Assembly: GCA_961205875.1 (NCBI GenBank)
Contig: OY540817.1
Location: 13,055,001 to 13,119,000, forward strand
Length of the DNA stretch: 64,000 bases
From: Sialis fuliginosa
Taxonomy: Eukaryota > Arthropoda > Insecta > Megaloptera > Sialidae
Reading direction: 5' to 3'
Each line of letters starts with the position of its first letter. The first letter of the stretch is position 1. Positions 48,991 to 61,134 of this stretch are shown piece after piece. The position numbers and the translations under genes are program-made. The notes under the pieces were generated by a model, which did no database searches, was not told the DNA's origin, and worked only from the letters and a program-made list of their open reading frames with translations.

Positions 48991-50639
48991 ACTACTTGTT
49001 TCGTTCGAAAAATAAAACAAAAATAATGAATGTTATTTTTCAGGAAAAGTTTATGATTTCATGATGAAATTAACTCACAAAAACGTGAATTGAGGTAAGT
49101 TTATTATTATCTACATTTAATTACTTATATTAATTCCTACCTCATTTTTTCAAATCGGTAAATACTGCATATATTTCATACAAAATTTATTTATTTGAAA
49201 CAAACGCGACAAAACTAGGTATTTTCAATCGAGAGCTTTATTATATTGTTTACAACGTTTTTACGTGTTTTTACAGAATGCTTTGAAGTTTTGAACAATG
49301 TAAATGGTTGTTTTTGAAGTACTCACTACGTTATTATTTTATGTCAATTTTGACATTTAACATTTTACTTTTAACAATAATTTCAGTTCAGTGTTTCATA
49401 AACTGTTATCCCTTAACGCTTTTTTTTAAGTGGGGAAAAATGTGTGTATGTTAACTTTATTTTACTTGCCTAAACGGCAACATAAGCATAACTTTTTTGT
49501 ACACATCTATGGCACAGTACCTTTCAAATGACATAAGTTTCATTCAACACCTTTTATAATAAATACTAAAAAAACGTATGCCAATTTTCGATGTTCACGT
49601 ATTAATATATAGATAATTGTTATCGTTAAGCTGATTTAAAAATTATCATTTTTTAGTAGCTATTTTTATTTTGTGCTGAAAAATTCATGATATAACATTT
49701 TGAAAGAATAAAAATTTTTAATTGAAAAAAAAAAAAAATTTTAAATATGCATATGTATTTCTCTAAAGTTTTATATATCTAATAGCTTAGGTAGCCAAAA
49801 ATATATGAAAATACGCTCATAAAACAGTAAAACTTATTGTACGAACAATAATTACTGTAATAAATTATGTAATCTTTAATTTAAAACAAATTCATTAGCA
49901 GAATACAAATATCAACTATATACACACAAAACAAACTTTTCGGTGCTACAATTTCGCAGTTCTCTGGCAACATTAGTATTTTATAGCATCTACAGAGACG
50001 ACATAAATTTTATATCATCTTTGTTTTTCAATTAATTATCAATGACTTTTCTTTTTCTGTCCATTAGATTGAAACTAAATAAATATTTATTTGAATGAAG
50101 ATCTAGATAAACAGAACAATTGAATTATACCAATTTGAAAAATCACAAATTCATTTACTTAACTTATTAACAAAATTAAAGACGGAAAATCAGTTTTAAT
50201 AACAGTATTTGAAACTAAAATTTTCCATTTTTTAGTATCTGCATTATAATAATAAAAAATAAGTAATTTAACCAAGGGTTTCAAAAGATTAAATACATAA
50301 AGAATAATAATTACTGTTAGTTAATCGTTCGTTTTCAAATTATAAATAACGTTGATTTAAATTCAATTAAGAAATAAATTCCCATAGTTAGTAAACTGTC
50401 CGTTTAATAATCGTGATTAAGCTTAGGATTAATGTTAATCATGGTTTTCATTTGGATGATTAGCTAATTGGGGCAATTTTTGTTCTAATTAAGTATGGAT
50501 TTTATTGAGCATACACTCATCAAAAAATGATCAGACTAATTATATATAAAATTATGGTATTATAAAAAAAGATGCACGAGAATAAACAAAAAAATAGTAT
50601 TTTAGCTTCAAAATACTTTTTTGACAATTTTAATCATAC
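48991..50639. other. AT-rich DNA with one faint repeat fragment
   Basis: 'cgcttttttttaagtgggga' (about 49419-49438) is a short relative of the four-copy repeat at 30825-30895. Otherwise nothing. Confidence 0.5.
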
Positions 50640-50930
50640 AACTTACATTTTGAAGTATACAGTAAGAGGGTCCCAATTGTTGTTTAAAAGCTAGTAGTAC
50701 CCCACCCCTCTAATTTCTAAACTATCTACGCAAAAAATCTGAAATAATTCCAGAATGTATAGCTTTCGAAAGCTTTTGAAAAAACTTTTTTTTATAAATC
50801 GTCATACGTATACACTTATAGAGATTATTATATCTTTCGTCAATATAAAATAACTCTTGATACATACTACATACTATCAAGTAGAGAATGTTAGTGAGAA
50901 TGGGTACGGAACCCTACCATTTTTTTAATA
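50640..50930. repeat. Candidate interspersed repeat ending '...tacggaaccctacc'
   Basis: 'gtaagagggtcccaattgtt', 'agtaccccacccctctaatt' and 'gggtacggaaccctaccatt' carry the 'ggttccgtacc' word common in lepidopteran repeats, here on the inverse strand. No full structure was resolved. Confidence 0.35.
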
Positions 50931-51569
50931 TATATTTGAAAGCATTCATTAACACAAGTGTATCGCCATCAGGTCGTGTTATTATTAGCAGTCGGACAAA
51001 GCTTGGAATACAAACGCTTTCACATCGCGGTGTTTGAATCGGAAATGGAATCGTGTATTTAGCTGTGATAATTAACGCAGTGGTGTAGAAAAGCGTTCAG
51101 TGACGTGCGCCGTTCTTCGAAAAACTAATTATCTGTCTATAAAAAGTAGGTCAATTTAATATTTTATTGGAAATCATGAAAGAGGCAATTTTTTTAGAAA
51201 AGTATGGCTTGTAGAGAGTATTTGACTAAATATTAACCGTTTTAAATTTCGTAAAATTTAGTTTATCTATATTCAAAATATCATTAACTATATTATACTT
51301 CACTATTTGAACTACATATAAAAAGATGTGATCAAGTACATACTTATTTTTTTTTGTCTTCTAGCATCTTTTGAACTTTTTAGACAGATTTTATACTTAA
51401 TGTACATACTTTTTTTTTTTGTTTTCTTTTAGAATGTTGCACACTAGACGAGACGAGAGATAAGTAACTGACAGTCTTGCCTCATTCTCGTTTCCTAAAA
51501 CTAGAAAGTACTTTTTTAGTAAAATATTTTTTTTATGTTATAAATTAATTTTGGAAATATAACGAATTT
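50931..51569. other. AT-rich DNA, nothing firm
   Basis: Two long pyrimidine tracts end in acceptor-like 'ttctag' (51359-51364) and 'ttcttttag' (51424-51432), but no ORF follows. Confidence 0.45.
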
Positions 51570-51860
51570 TATACCTATATTTTATCTTTTCAAGGCCGAT
51601 GGTAATTACGAACTAGTAAAAATAGTTTTGTAAAAAATTTACCTATATAAATACAATTACGTTACAAAAAAATACTTAATTACCTTTAACATAAGTAAAG
51701 TTAATTTTTTAAAATTAATTAAGTAAAGTAGTTGTACATATTTAGTAAAAGACTTAAGTACATAGGTGCAAGTAAAATTAACTTTCATTCGAAAATTAAT
51801 TAAGTACAAGTGCAACTACTTAAAAAAGTACTTAAGTACATGTTAAGTACAGATGTTTTT
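51570..51860. repeat. 'acttaagtac'-word-rich tract, relative of the 26.3 kb MITE
   Basis: Repeated 'aattaagtac', 'gtacttaagtac' and 'acatgttaagtaca' words fill the tract, as in 26302-26557. The terminal 'cagagctgtg' pair is not seen here, so the relation rests on the internal words, which are low in complexity. Confidence 0.4.
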
Positions 51861-51954
51861 AAGATGGCCCTCAAATACTATGTTATTGTTACATATGTTT
51901 TGTATTTTCCTACTGATTGTATATTATCTCTCAGATGTTATTCAACAATGTTTC

Positions 51955-52440
51955 TTAGAAATGTATTAGGAACAACATAGCAACAACATCAACAGAAATG
52001 TAGGATTGGGTGACATGTGTCACCCACGCGTCTCCTTTAGGAGTTACTAGACAAGATGAGTTACACCACGCAATACATTTATCTATTTTGAAATCTATAC
52101 TAAACTTCCATTTCAATTTCTGTTTTTGATACACAATTTTAGACCAGAAAGTAGGATGGGACTTGTTCAATAAAAGACGAATATTAATCTAGATTTCAAT
52201 TACGTGAATTGTCAACAATCCTCGCAAAGTACAAACGCGGTTGCGAAAATTGGCAAATCTGTGCGATCAACTTGACAAGGTACGCGCATTCAATTAACTT
52301 ACAAGTACTACAACCGCTGCGTGAAGGGCTCTCTATCCGTTACAACGGAGTTGAAAGGGTCAGGCAGCTTACATACTCGCTGATATTGTCGAGCGATAAT
52401 ATCGGAATGATGTCAAAATGGAATTGTTTGTACATAAATT
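51955..52440. other. GC-richer anonymous patch with open frame
   Basis: 51990-52070 contains an 8-bp hairpin ('gggtgaca' / 'tgtcaccc', 52008-52025). 52203-52440 keeps a plus-strand frame of about 80 codons open ('LAKYKRGCENWQIC' near its start, 'LREGLSIRYNGVERVRQL' in the middle). It has more CpG than the surroundings and no ATG at the head of the frame. I do not recognise the peptide. It directly abuts the repeat at 52455, so it may be part of a transposon. Confidence 0.25.
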
Positions 52441-52454
52441 GAACTGTCAATATC

Positions 52455-52690
52455 TTAGAATTAGGAAAGACTATGGATCATAACAACCAATACTAGTTCA
52501 TATATGAGACTGTTACCAAAACTTCATGGCGGCCATATTTTATCAAATGTCATTTACATGAATATATCTTTGAGCCTCCAGTCGAAAATTTGTAATATGC
52601 AAATATGCTTTAAATTACAATTGAATTTGTTCTGTAAAAGAGATGAAAACACAATATAAAACATTTATTATTAATTAATTATATAATAAT
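52455..52690 (-). repeat. Inverted sister of the 29541-29924 insert (partial)
   Basis: The inverse reads 'aaattcaattgtaatttaaa', 'gcatatttgcatattacaaa', 'ttttggtaacagtctc', 'ttggttgttatg' and 'atccatagtctttcctaatt', collinear with 29755-29920. The plus-strand left edge 'cttagaattagg' corresponds to the right tip of the other copy. Confidence 0.7.
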
Positions 52691-54344
52691 TATATAAAGT
52701 TTCAGACTTTCGGTTTAAAATGATAACTTTATACAAGCAATATGTAATTTTAATATAAGAAAGACACAGTTTGACACAGAATCCTAGATAAATTAAAAAA
52801 ACATTTTAAACATAAATTTAATTTTTTAATAAGAAATATCGACTATATATTAAAGTACCCTTATTTGTAGATTAACACTTCACCACCCATCTCCAATCTT
52901 TCTCACGCAAACCCTACAAAGTCCAAGTTTTCCTCCTCACAATGCGAACAGTCGAGGTAAAGCTATAATTTGATGGCTTTCGGCTTTTACATTAGTGGTT
53001 GTATAATATATATTTATGGATTTTATCAATGAAACGTGAAATTTCTTTAATACATTTTTCTGCTCACTAATTTTTGTCAATACTTATAAAAGATTAAAAC
53101 CATTTCCATATTAACTTACTTATTTAAAATGATTTATGATTTTATATTTATTTTTATGGATTTTATCAACGTGAAATTATTTTAATGTATTTTTGCTGTG
53201 CGCAAATTTTTGCCAATATTTTTTAAATATTCCATTATCATAATTTTTTCATCACTGATTTTTGTCATTTTATGTATAAAGTATTAAAATGTGTCTTGGG
53301 TTAATTTAATTATTTATAATTGATAATTTTAATCAAACATATTTTAAAATTTATTATTTAATGAAATCTTTATAAAATGTGACTTAGGTTAGTATTAATT
53401 TAAAAATACATACTGAAGACAAAATTTCCATCGGATAGTAAATTTTAGTGAAATGTTTAAACAAAAAAAAATATACAAATTTGTCGCAATGTTAACTAAA
53501 AAGCAAATGTTTGGATGCACATATATGAAATAACATTAAAATCTCTGTATCGATAAATATGTCTATTGTTGGTATTACAGTAAAACGATTGTCATTTCGA
53601 CTAAATTCAAAGAAAACTCTTAGAATAAACGACATTATATAACGCAATCGATATTATTTTATTAAACAAAGCTCAAAAAATATCAAACGTGACTAATTTT
53701 AGAAATAGGAAAAAAATGAAAAATGTGTTGACAACCGGATCCAAAAATCTATAAATATATCGGAGCACCAAACGAACATATGGTGTGAATAAGGCTTCGA
53801 TACGTCCAGTAGTTTAGATTTGATGATATCACATACCTGTGCACCAACGTTTTTATATATTAAAACAATGTACTATGTTTGTTTATCAAGTAGGTAATAA
53901 TAATAATATATTTATATACCTACATAAGTACTTTTAATATACATACAATATTCAATAAGTCCATTTCTACCTTGAATAAAATATAAATCATGCGGGAATT
54001 ATATTAAAATTGAACAACAACAGAATATGGAATTGAATTCAACAAACTGCTTGAGGGGAATAAAGAAATTGACTTTCAGAGAAAATATTACTTTTTTATT
54101 CTGAATAAATTTTGAATATCTCCAAACTTTAAATAAAATTTAATACGTCCTTATATGCAACGGAGCATTACCAAAGTTGGGAACCATTAAAAAAATTTTT
54201 TTATCAATTAAGGAAAATTGCAAAATTTATAATAAAATTTTCAAGACTTTTAACAACATTTTTTGCTCTTTAATTCTTCAAGCAACTTCAGTGTTCAACT
54301 AACAGTAAAAAAAGGTCTTCACATACATTTTTTTAATACACCAG
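52691..54344. other. AT-rich DNA, nothing firm
   Basis: About 1.65 kb. A near-duplicate pair 'tatttatggattttatcaat' / 'ttttatggattttatcaacg' (53010 and 53152) with following 'gtgaaat...' suggests a local 140-bp direct repeat. No gene. Confidence 0.45.
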
Positions 54345-54415
54345 GTCCCCTTCGCTCTCCTTTGCATTGGGGCCTTAGGCAGCTGCCTAAAGTGCCTAAC
54401 GCGTCACTTATTATA
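54345..54415 (-). repeat. hAT-like end ('agtgacgcgttaggcac')
   Basis: The inverse strand begins 'agtgacgcgttaggcacttt' and continues 'aggcagctgcctaaggcccc', the style of hAT ends seen at 58064 ('cagtggtacgttatg', 'ctggggcctcagg'). No opposite end was found. Confidence 0.45.
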
Positions 54416-55929
54416 TGAGCATACAGATCTATAGGATCATGAAAAAATATATTATTATACTCGTATGATTATACAAAATATTTTTAAACAAATGCAATGC
54501 AAAATCTAATATCCAGTTTAATATAAAAATTAAAAAACAACATTTCAAGATAATAATATAGGTAGAACAAAAGTCGTGTATTCAACGAAATCAGATAATA
54601 TTAATTTTTTGGTTTTGATGTGTACTTTCTCTTCAAATGAAAAGCAAACAAAAAATACCATATGAACATTCAATCAGAAAAACAAATAAACCTTCGAAAA
54701 CACTAATTCGACTTCTGGAAGATTTATCTTTTACTTATATCTATAATTAAATATCGTAAAAGACAATTTTTAAACTATTTACTTATACGAGTACATACTA
54801 TATTGGCACAAAAGATTAACGAATTGATTTTTATTTTATTTATTATTTTTAATAACAACAAATATTATTTAACAATCGATGGAAACTATAAAGAAACATT
54901 CTTCATGTGATAAAAATTGAAAATTTTTTGTCTATTTAAATTTTTGTGTAGTTGTGACAATTCTTTAGCGATTTTAACCAAATTAGGGACATTTGTTTTC
55001 TGAACTGTTTTTTTTATAACAAAGTAATAAAAATAACATAAACATTACTTGAACAGGTTACCTTACTTGAAGTCAAATTAAGAATTTCAGTTCGGATTTA
55101 GTTTTCAGGTTCGGCAACAATTTCGTTCCAGATATGATTTTTGGTTCAGGTTCGGAGGCTGACAGGGCTCTAGCTTGGGAGCCGGGGCTAAGGAAGGCTA
55201 GCCCGCGATAAGATGTGAGAGCTATGCTCGGTTTATTTTATGTACTTATTATTTTAATAAGTATGTATAACCTTAAATTAAATGAATTAAAATACTAAAA
55301 ATAAATATTCACTCCATCCATCTAGAGTTCATTGTATATTTATTCTATAAAGATATTTCATCCATTAAATATAATAAATAAATAATGATTTCATAAAATA
55401 ATTCATTAACAATTCTGAGTGTATCAATAATTAATAAGAAACATTATATATTATTATATCCCTGATATTTAATTATTAAATATTTACATATATAGAGGTA
55501 ACTTTGTACCATTAATATAATTAAGAAATTTATAACTATGAAATCCTTTATAAGCAGGAAATATAAATTATTTATGATGTTTTAATCATTGCTATTGAAT
55601 ACAAGAAATAATTAATTTAAAATGTATTTTGACTTTACGACCCAAAAGCTGGTTCTCTTCAATAATAATAACTCTATAAATAAATTATATATGTATGTTA
55701 CGATTTGAAGTGGTAATTTCTTCTCGCAAAAACTGTTAGAAAAATAAAAACGCATTTATATTTAAAATTAAACTTTTTGATATTTAATTTGGTTATAATT
55801 TTATAACATTAAAATATGTAGTTCAATTTAAAATATATATTTGCAATGGTTTATAAGAGAAAAAATAAAATAAAAGTTGTGGAGAACAGATAGATTTTAT
55901 CTATATTCTGAATTAACGAAACATAATAA
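54416..55929. other. AT-rich DNA with a 'ggttcagg' patch
   Basis: 55085-55230 stands out: 'gttttcaggttcggcaacaa', 'ttttggttcaggttcggagg', 'tagcttgggagccggggcta' and 'aggctagcccgcgataag', with short internal repeats of 'ttcaggttcgg'. A faint inverse echo occurs at 57960-58015 ('aaacctgaacgaaccgg'). No gene. Confidence 0.4.
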
Positions 55930-56095
55930 TTTTAGTTGTTAGGAATGATACTTTTTATAATTTATTTTCCATTCATTTTTTCATATGTTTTGTCAAAAAT
56001 ATTTGTTTTATATAATATGTAATTAGAAAGAATGTAATCTGTTCAATCTGAGTATTACATATAAGGAAGTCCCGTGGCGTACATTGCAGCTTTTT
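55930..56095 (+). repeat. Diverged dispersed repeat, copy B
   Basis: Partner of 36700-36880. The best shared word is 'agtattacatataa' followed by 'gtccc.tggc'. Confidence 0.35.
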
Positions 56096-56389
56096 AATTT
56101 CATAAAAAATTAATGAATTCATAGAAAAAATTGTGTTTAAATAGAAATGTTTATAAATTTTTCAAAACGAAGTTTTTTATAATTTCTTTCAACTTTTACG
56201 AGAGAAACAAAAGCACTTTATCTGTGTTTAACTTTGTAAAATGTAATTAAGTTCTTTGTCACAGGACACTGGCGCTTCGGTGGAATTTCCAACAGGTAAT
56301 TTTTAATTGGTCTTTCCTATAAATTCTGTAATTAAATATACCACTTTATCTTCTGAATTTTTTCAAGGGCACTTGGAAAATGTAGCACA

Positions 56390-56811
56390 AAAATGTAGAC
56401 ACTTGTTAACAATTAAATATTTTGAAATATATTGATTGAAAGTTGAAATATAAAGAAACAATTCACATCCAAGAAAGGTAAAATTTCAAAATTGGTTATG
56501 ATTGTTGCTAACTTATTTATTTATTTATTTTTATTTTCATAAAAAATCTAAAACAGGACTTGGTGTTTCCTGCTAGTTTTAAAATATATTTTTACACGAT
56601 TTTCTAAGTAACTACTGAACATATTTTATTCCGGTTTTCACTAATGGGTAGGCTGGGTTCAGGTGTATAATTTGTGGATGTTTTGTGTAAATTTAATATA
56701 ATCGGGAAAAAACAATTCGCAGTGAACCGTGTGTTGTGGACATGTTGAATATTTTAGGTCACTATGATTTTGTGGATACTAACCCGGGTAACACCGGGTC
56801 CAATACGCTAG
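56390..56811 (+). mobile_element. Non-autonomous Helitron, 3' part with intact hairpin and CTAG end
   Basis: Collinear with the inverse of 13675-14200: 'gttaacaattaaatattttg', 'tttcttgg'-type block inverted, 'acttggtgtttcctgc', 'gttttcactaatgggtag' and 'aaccgtgtgttgtggacat'. It ends with a stem 'acccgg' (56782-56787) / 'ccgggt' (56794-56799), loop 'gtaaca', then 'ccaatacgCTAG' and host T, which is the Helitron 3' signature. The 5' TC end was not located, so the copy is 5'-truncated or diverged. Confidence 0.8.
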
Positions 56812-58030
56812 TTAATAATAAATAGGGCTGTACATTATTTATAACTCTCGTTGAGGGTCTCAGTTGTGAAGGCATTAAATGATAATAAATATTTGAACTT
56901 TTATGATTCTAACATAAATCTACCTATTTTTAAAATAATTTTAAATAATTAATTCTGAAGTATATTTATTTTAAATTATACAAAATCATCTTTTAATATT
57001 TTCGTAAGTACAAAACATTTACATTTTAAATGAAAATATTCATGTATATTTAATACGTATATTAATTCTTAAAACAGTTATTCAATATAAAGACATAAAT
57101 ATGTTTAAGCAAACAAAAAAATCAGAATCTCACGTCAGTTATTTTATCTAAACATTTTTTTTGTTTGATCTTGTATAAATGAATTGTATTCCATGAGGGA
57201 TAAATTATGTTTTAACGTTCAATTTACATCGAAATTGTGTTTATTTTTCCTTGTCAAGAGTTAAGTAAAAAATCCTCGTATTTTTATAAAAAATATGAAT
57301 ATTTCAGAGATTCTGAAGATACAAAATTTTTAACACAATATAACCAGAAAACGTTTTACTTACATGATCATTAGAAAATTCGTTGCTACAATTTATTAAA
57401 CTAATTTCTATGTATTTCTTTAATCATTTTATACTTAATAAACATAATATATTAAAATCCCAGGTAGGGTATAAAAAATGACTATTCACTAGTAAAATCA
57501 CTAAATGGATATTTACTTTAAAAAATGTATAAAATTTTATTGCAGAATTTTAATACTGTATTAATGGTTAGAATATTATTATTTTATTTTTATGCAAAAT
57601 TGAAAAGGTGAAAGGTTATGGTATGGAAAGATATTGTGATACCCTTCCCTTTCAACTGAATTCATTATATTAAAACGAATATATACTTTAATTTACAAGT
57701 ATTAATCTAAAAGGTATTTCTGTAATGAATTTAAAAAATATGAAAACATATGAACAAAATATTTTATATTTTTAATTAATTTTTAACAAAGTACGTGACA
57801 CAGTTATTAAAATTAAAATCATTTATTAATTAGTAATATAAACTGTCCAATCATTTAAAAGTAATGAATGTAATATCCAATAAAATATAACAACAAAAGT
57901 TTGAAGACAAATTAATCTCATACCTTTTTTTCACCCGATGTAATATTTCTATTAAAATCAGAGACTCGGACAAAACAGAGTGAAACCAAAAACCTGAACG
58001 AACCGGAAAATTTTGTATGAACCATTTTTT
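56812..58030. other. AT-rich DNA, nothing firm
   Basis: About 1.2 kb, strongly AT-rich, no gene. 57958-58015 carries the faint inverse echo of the 55.1 kb patch. Confidence 0.5.
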
Positions 58031-58470
58031 AACCGACTACAAAAAAGGAAGGGTCTATGTGTGCAGTGGTACGTTATGAAAGTCTGGGGCCTCAGGCAAA
58101 ATACATTTTTGCCCCCTCTCTCTTTTTTAAGGGAAAAAATGTAGTAGAAAATTTCAAAATTAATATCATTGGAAAAATGTTCATCAAACAATATCTGAAA
58201 ACCTTTTTTGCTTTTACAATTGAACCTTATTTTCCAAAAAAAAAAAAAAAATTTTCCTGATAATTATTTGAAAAGCCAAAAAAAATTATTATTATTATTA
58301 TAAAAAGTTAAAAGAGGGCTTCGCATATTATTTTTTTTAAAGTGCCCACTGAATATTATAACGCACCACTATGTGTTTTTCATGTATTACATATGTGCAC
58401 GATTTTCTCAGGAACTATTGTGATGATATAATTTCCTTTAGAAATACATCATGTTGTAGAACAGGTCTGG
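58031..58470 (+). repeat. Lepidopteran 'aaccgactt' repeat interrupted by a hAT element
   Basis: 'aaccgactacaaaaaaggaa' then 'gggtctatgtgtg' (to 58063) is the family opening. The continuation 'tatgtgtttttcatgtatta' resumes at 58370 after the hAT insert. The right boundary is approximate. Confidence 0.55.
58064..58369. mobile_element. hAT MITE inside the 'aaccgactt' repeat
   Basis: The left end 'cagtggtacgttatgaaag' mirrors the right 'atattataacgcaccac'. The flanking octamers 'tatgtgtg' (58056-58063) and 'tatgtgtt' (58370-58377) match at 7 of 8. The last two bases of the right tip seem lost or mutated. The interior has 'ctggggcctcaggcaaaata' and 'tttgccccctctctc', a common layout of hAT MITEs. 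No transposase remnant. Confidence 0.72.
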
Positions 58471-58580
58471 CCAACCCAAATTGCACTGCGGACCGCATTG
58501 ACGACCTAAAATGTTCCGAGGGTCACACATAAATAAGAAATTTTGTAAAAAAAATTAGATTTTCCGGTTTTGAATTTTTT
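58462..58580 (+). repeat. hAT-like left end ('caggtctggccaaccc')
   Basis: 'caggtctggccaacccaaat' followed by 'tgcactgcggaccgcattga' resembles the 'caggggtggccaaactgcgg' starts of hAT elements. No mirrored right end was seen downstream, so a fragment. Confidence 0.5.
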
Positions 58581-59629
58581 TCTAATCTACGTCTTCCTCG
58601 GCAATATTAGAGAATAAGCTCGGAAACACGAATGTAACGAAAATATGTCATACTTTGAAAGCTTATATAACCAGGTCCCGAGTTCGAATTCCATTATTTA
58701 TATTTTTAATGTAGAGTAAAAAGTTAATAAACAATAAATAAATTTAAAAAAATCGCGTTATAATTCTGTACATGGTTTATGTATTTCTTATTTTATGAAT
58801 TATTAAAAAAAACGCCGAAAGGAGTTTTTTCTTTTTGATCTTAAAATGTTTCTTAAATACTAAATAATTAAATTGTACAAACAGATTAGAGGTAATCAAT
58901 TTTTTATATAAGTTGGCTTCCAAATTGCGTATAATTGGTATATAAATCGTGTTTTTAGTAGGTACCTCTTCACACTTCGTGATAAATCGCGTCAGTCAAA
59001 TGATTTTATTTGAAAGCGTTCATTCGAATCAATGTAAATCGTTGGCCGTCGCGACCTACCCACCGCGACTTGACCGCCAAGTGTGAAAGGTTATGTTAAC
59101 ATAATCTTTCTTATTCTACGTATCACGACACCTATTTTTGTAACAACACGACCTACTTACTTTGAAATTGAAAGTTTAACACAATAATGCAAATTCTACT
59201 AAAAGATAACATGTATCTTTTTTCAAGAGAATAACATGATGATTTTATTCTTATAAAACAGACGTAAATAGAAATGTGATTTAGTAAAATTTTCATTGGA
59301 AAATGTCCAACTGATCCACGATATTATTAAGAAACTTTGATTCAGAATTCAATTAAAGAAGACTTTTTAAAATTTATTCATTTATATCACTATTCGCTAT
59401 GTATAAATCTTCCTATAAATATAATAATATCAGTATAGTGATCATTGTACCGGAATAGCGGTGATGTTTCTCCGGTATTAAGTAATTTAAAGCTAGGTAT
59501 AATATTCAACAAATTATCACAATATGAAAAATGTGAATTTTTTCTTGTAGCTAAGCATCCACTGAGTTAGTAAGTATAAAAAAAATGTTACGGATACGAT
59601 AGGTATATTTTTTGATTTCTCGCAAAATT
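58581..59629. other. AT-rich DNA, nothing firm
   Basis: About 1 kb. 'caggtcccgagttcgaattc' (58672-58691) looks tRNA- or SINE-like at first glance but has no foldable tRNA around it. 59030-59095 ('gttggccgtcgcgacctacc', 'caccgcgacttgaccgcc') is a small CpG-rich patch of unknown nature. Confidence 0.45.
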
Positions 59630-59707
59630 GAAGATACGAGAAGCTTTGTGATCGTTTTAAAACGATACAATATAATATTTCAGGTCAAGACAAACATTTT
59701 TCGTTCC
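59630..59707 (-). repeat. Five-copy dispersed repeat, inverted copy
   Basis: 'gaagatacgagaagctttgt', 'gatcgttttaaaacgat' and 'caggtcaagacaaacatttt' are the inverse of the 1334-1455 copy, lacking its 'gaaatcgg' middle. Confidence 0.75.
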
Positions 59708-59870
59708 GTCTGTCTGTTTGTCAAGTGAATCCTTGTCACACGCATACCGATCACTGAACCGATTTTAATGAAACTTGGTTGAATGGTTGGATCTGGCTTG
59801 AGGACGATTTTTTTTATAAACATCAAAATCGTGTGTAAGGGGGGGGGGGGACTTTTATTACTAAGTTTTT
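59708..59870 (+). mobile_element. Helitron-like 5' internal segment with poly-G run
   Basis: 'gtctgtctgtttgtcaagtg', 'cgatcactgaaccgatttta' and 'atgaaacttggttgaatggt' match the sequence expected 25-130 bp inside a Lep1-type Helitron start (compare 30955-31030), but the TC tip itself is replaced by the five-copy repeat. A run of 12 Gs lies at 59839-59850. Confidence 0.6.
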
Positions 59871-60635
59871 GTTTTTGCTCGCAGTTTGTGTTTCGGAGCT
59901 CGAGAAACGAGTAGGAAACTATTAAAAATAGTTATTTTAGATACGGTTTCGGATACGAAGCGCTTAAAAATGTACGAGCATTGATTCGAAATAAAGAATT
60001 ATCACGTTCCGTATGTAAACAATTAGAATTTGGAGACTGCTAACCTAGTACAAGACGTATAATATTTGTTGATTATCATTGGCCATAAACCAAGTAACGT
60101 AAATATGAATCATTAAAATAAAAACATATTCTTTATTAATATATTCATCCGGCAGAATGAATTAAGTGTCTAATACTTTTTGAATAATTGCCAACATATT
60201 TAATTGTGTGAAAAATAAAGATAATTTAAGAAAATTGAAAAATTCTTTTAAATTACGTTTTGCAAATAAAAAACTTCAGTGAGTATTTATTTTGAGAAAG
60301 GTGAATAATGTTTACACATTAGTATTGTACATTATATAGGTATGTATTACGATTTTTTTTACATACTCACTAAAAATACACTAAAGTATTTTGTATTAAA
60401 TATATGTAAAATATAAAATTATAAAAAATGTAAACTATTGATTCTGTTATATTAGATTGAAATTATCCTTGCATACCTTTTAGTATACATATATTTAACA
60501 TCGAAATGTATGTCTTAAGCGATTAGCTATATATTAAATATTAAAGATCAATAAAGGATCATATATTACCCGCTGTTCTGTCATCGCATCCCCTGGTTTT
60601 CACAATCTGTGTAGGGAAGATAGAGAAATAGAATA
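59871..60635. other. AT-rich DNA, nothing recognised
   Basis: No gene or repeat partner. Confidence 0.5.
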
Positions 60636-61134
60636 CGTTTACACAGCACTATTATTTCAGTTTTACTGTAATCGATGTATTAAAAACGAGTGTAGAAGTT
60701 CGTGTAGATGGCGCTTTACACCCGACATAACTAAACTGGAATAGAGCAGAAATAAAAACGCGTGTAAACTGCATGAATATATGTAGTTATATATATTTAG
60801 CCAACCCCCAAAAATATAAGTATCTGCGGAGTGTAGAGGTTTCATCGTAATGCACTTCGCATTAACATTTGAAAAAGCGTCGTCAGTTAAAACATGGTTA
60901 AAACACCTGAGACAAAAAGATTGAAAACAAAAGAAAGCGTGATTCGTGGAACGTACAGGAGATAAAGTATTTTTGGGATTTCTTGTTGGTATGTCATCGA
61001 ACTTATAACGTACTTCATATCAAAATTGTAATTCCAGCTGACGATATTTATTCTCGTATGTGTAAACAGTATCGCTTAAAACGGTTTAACTACATCGGTT
61101 ATAGTAAAACCGGAACAACAGCGCTATGAAAACG
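60636..61134 (+). mobile_element. Two-copy TIR element, copy 2 (complete)
   Basis: 'cgtttacacagcactattat' at the left mirrors '...gcgctatgaaaacg' at the right. The inverted ends extend about 45-50 bp ('ttttactgtaatcgatgta' against 'tacatcggttatagtaaaa') at roughly 80% identity. TA lies on both outer sides (60634-60635, 61135-61136). 499 bp, no transposase remnant. It differs from copy 1 by about 60 extra bases near 60717-60780. TA duplication and long ends would suit Tc1/mariner-type MITEs, but the tip sequence is not one I recognise. Confidence 0.82.

Noticed and set aside
51359-51470. Pyrimidine tracts with 'ttcttttag' and a downstream 'gataagt', read as a small exon
   Set aside because: Pyrimidine tracts are common in AT-rich DNA and the enclosed sequence has no sustained frame.
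58672-58691. tRNA-like 'gtcccgagttcgaattcc'
   Set aside because: The arms around the apparent T-loop do not pair and no acceptor or anticodon stem can be drawn.
60663-60845. 60-codon minus frame
   Set aside because: Within the inverted end of a MITE; not maintained in the other copy.
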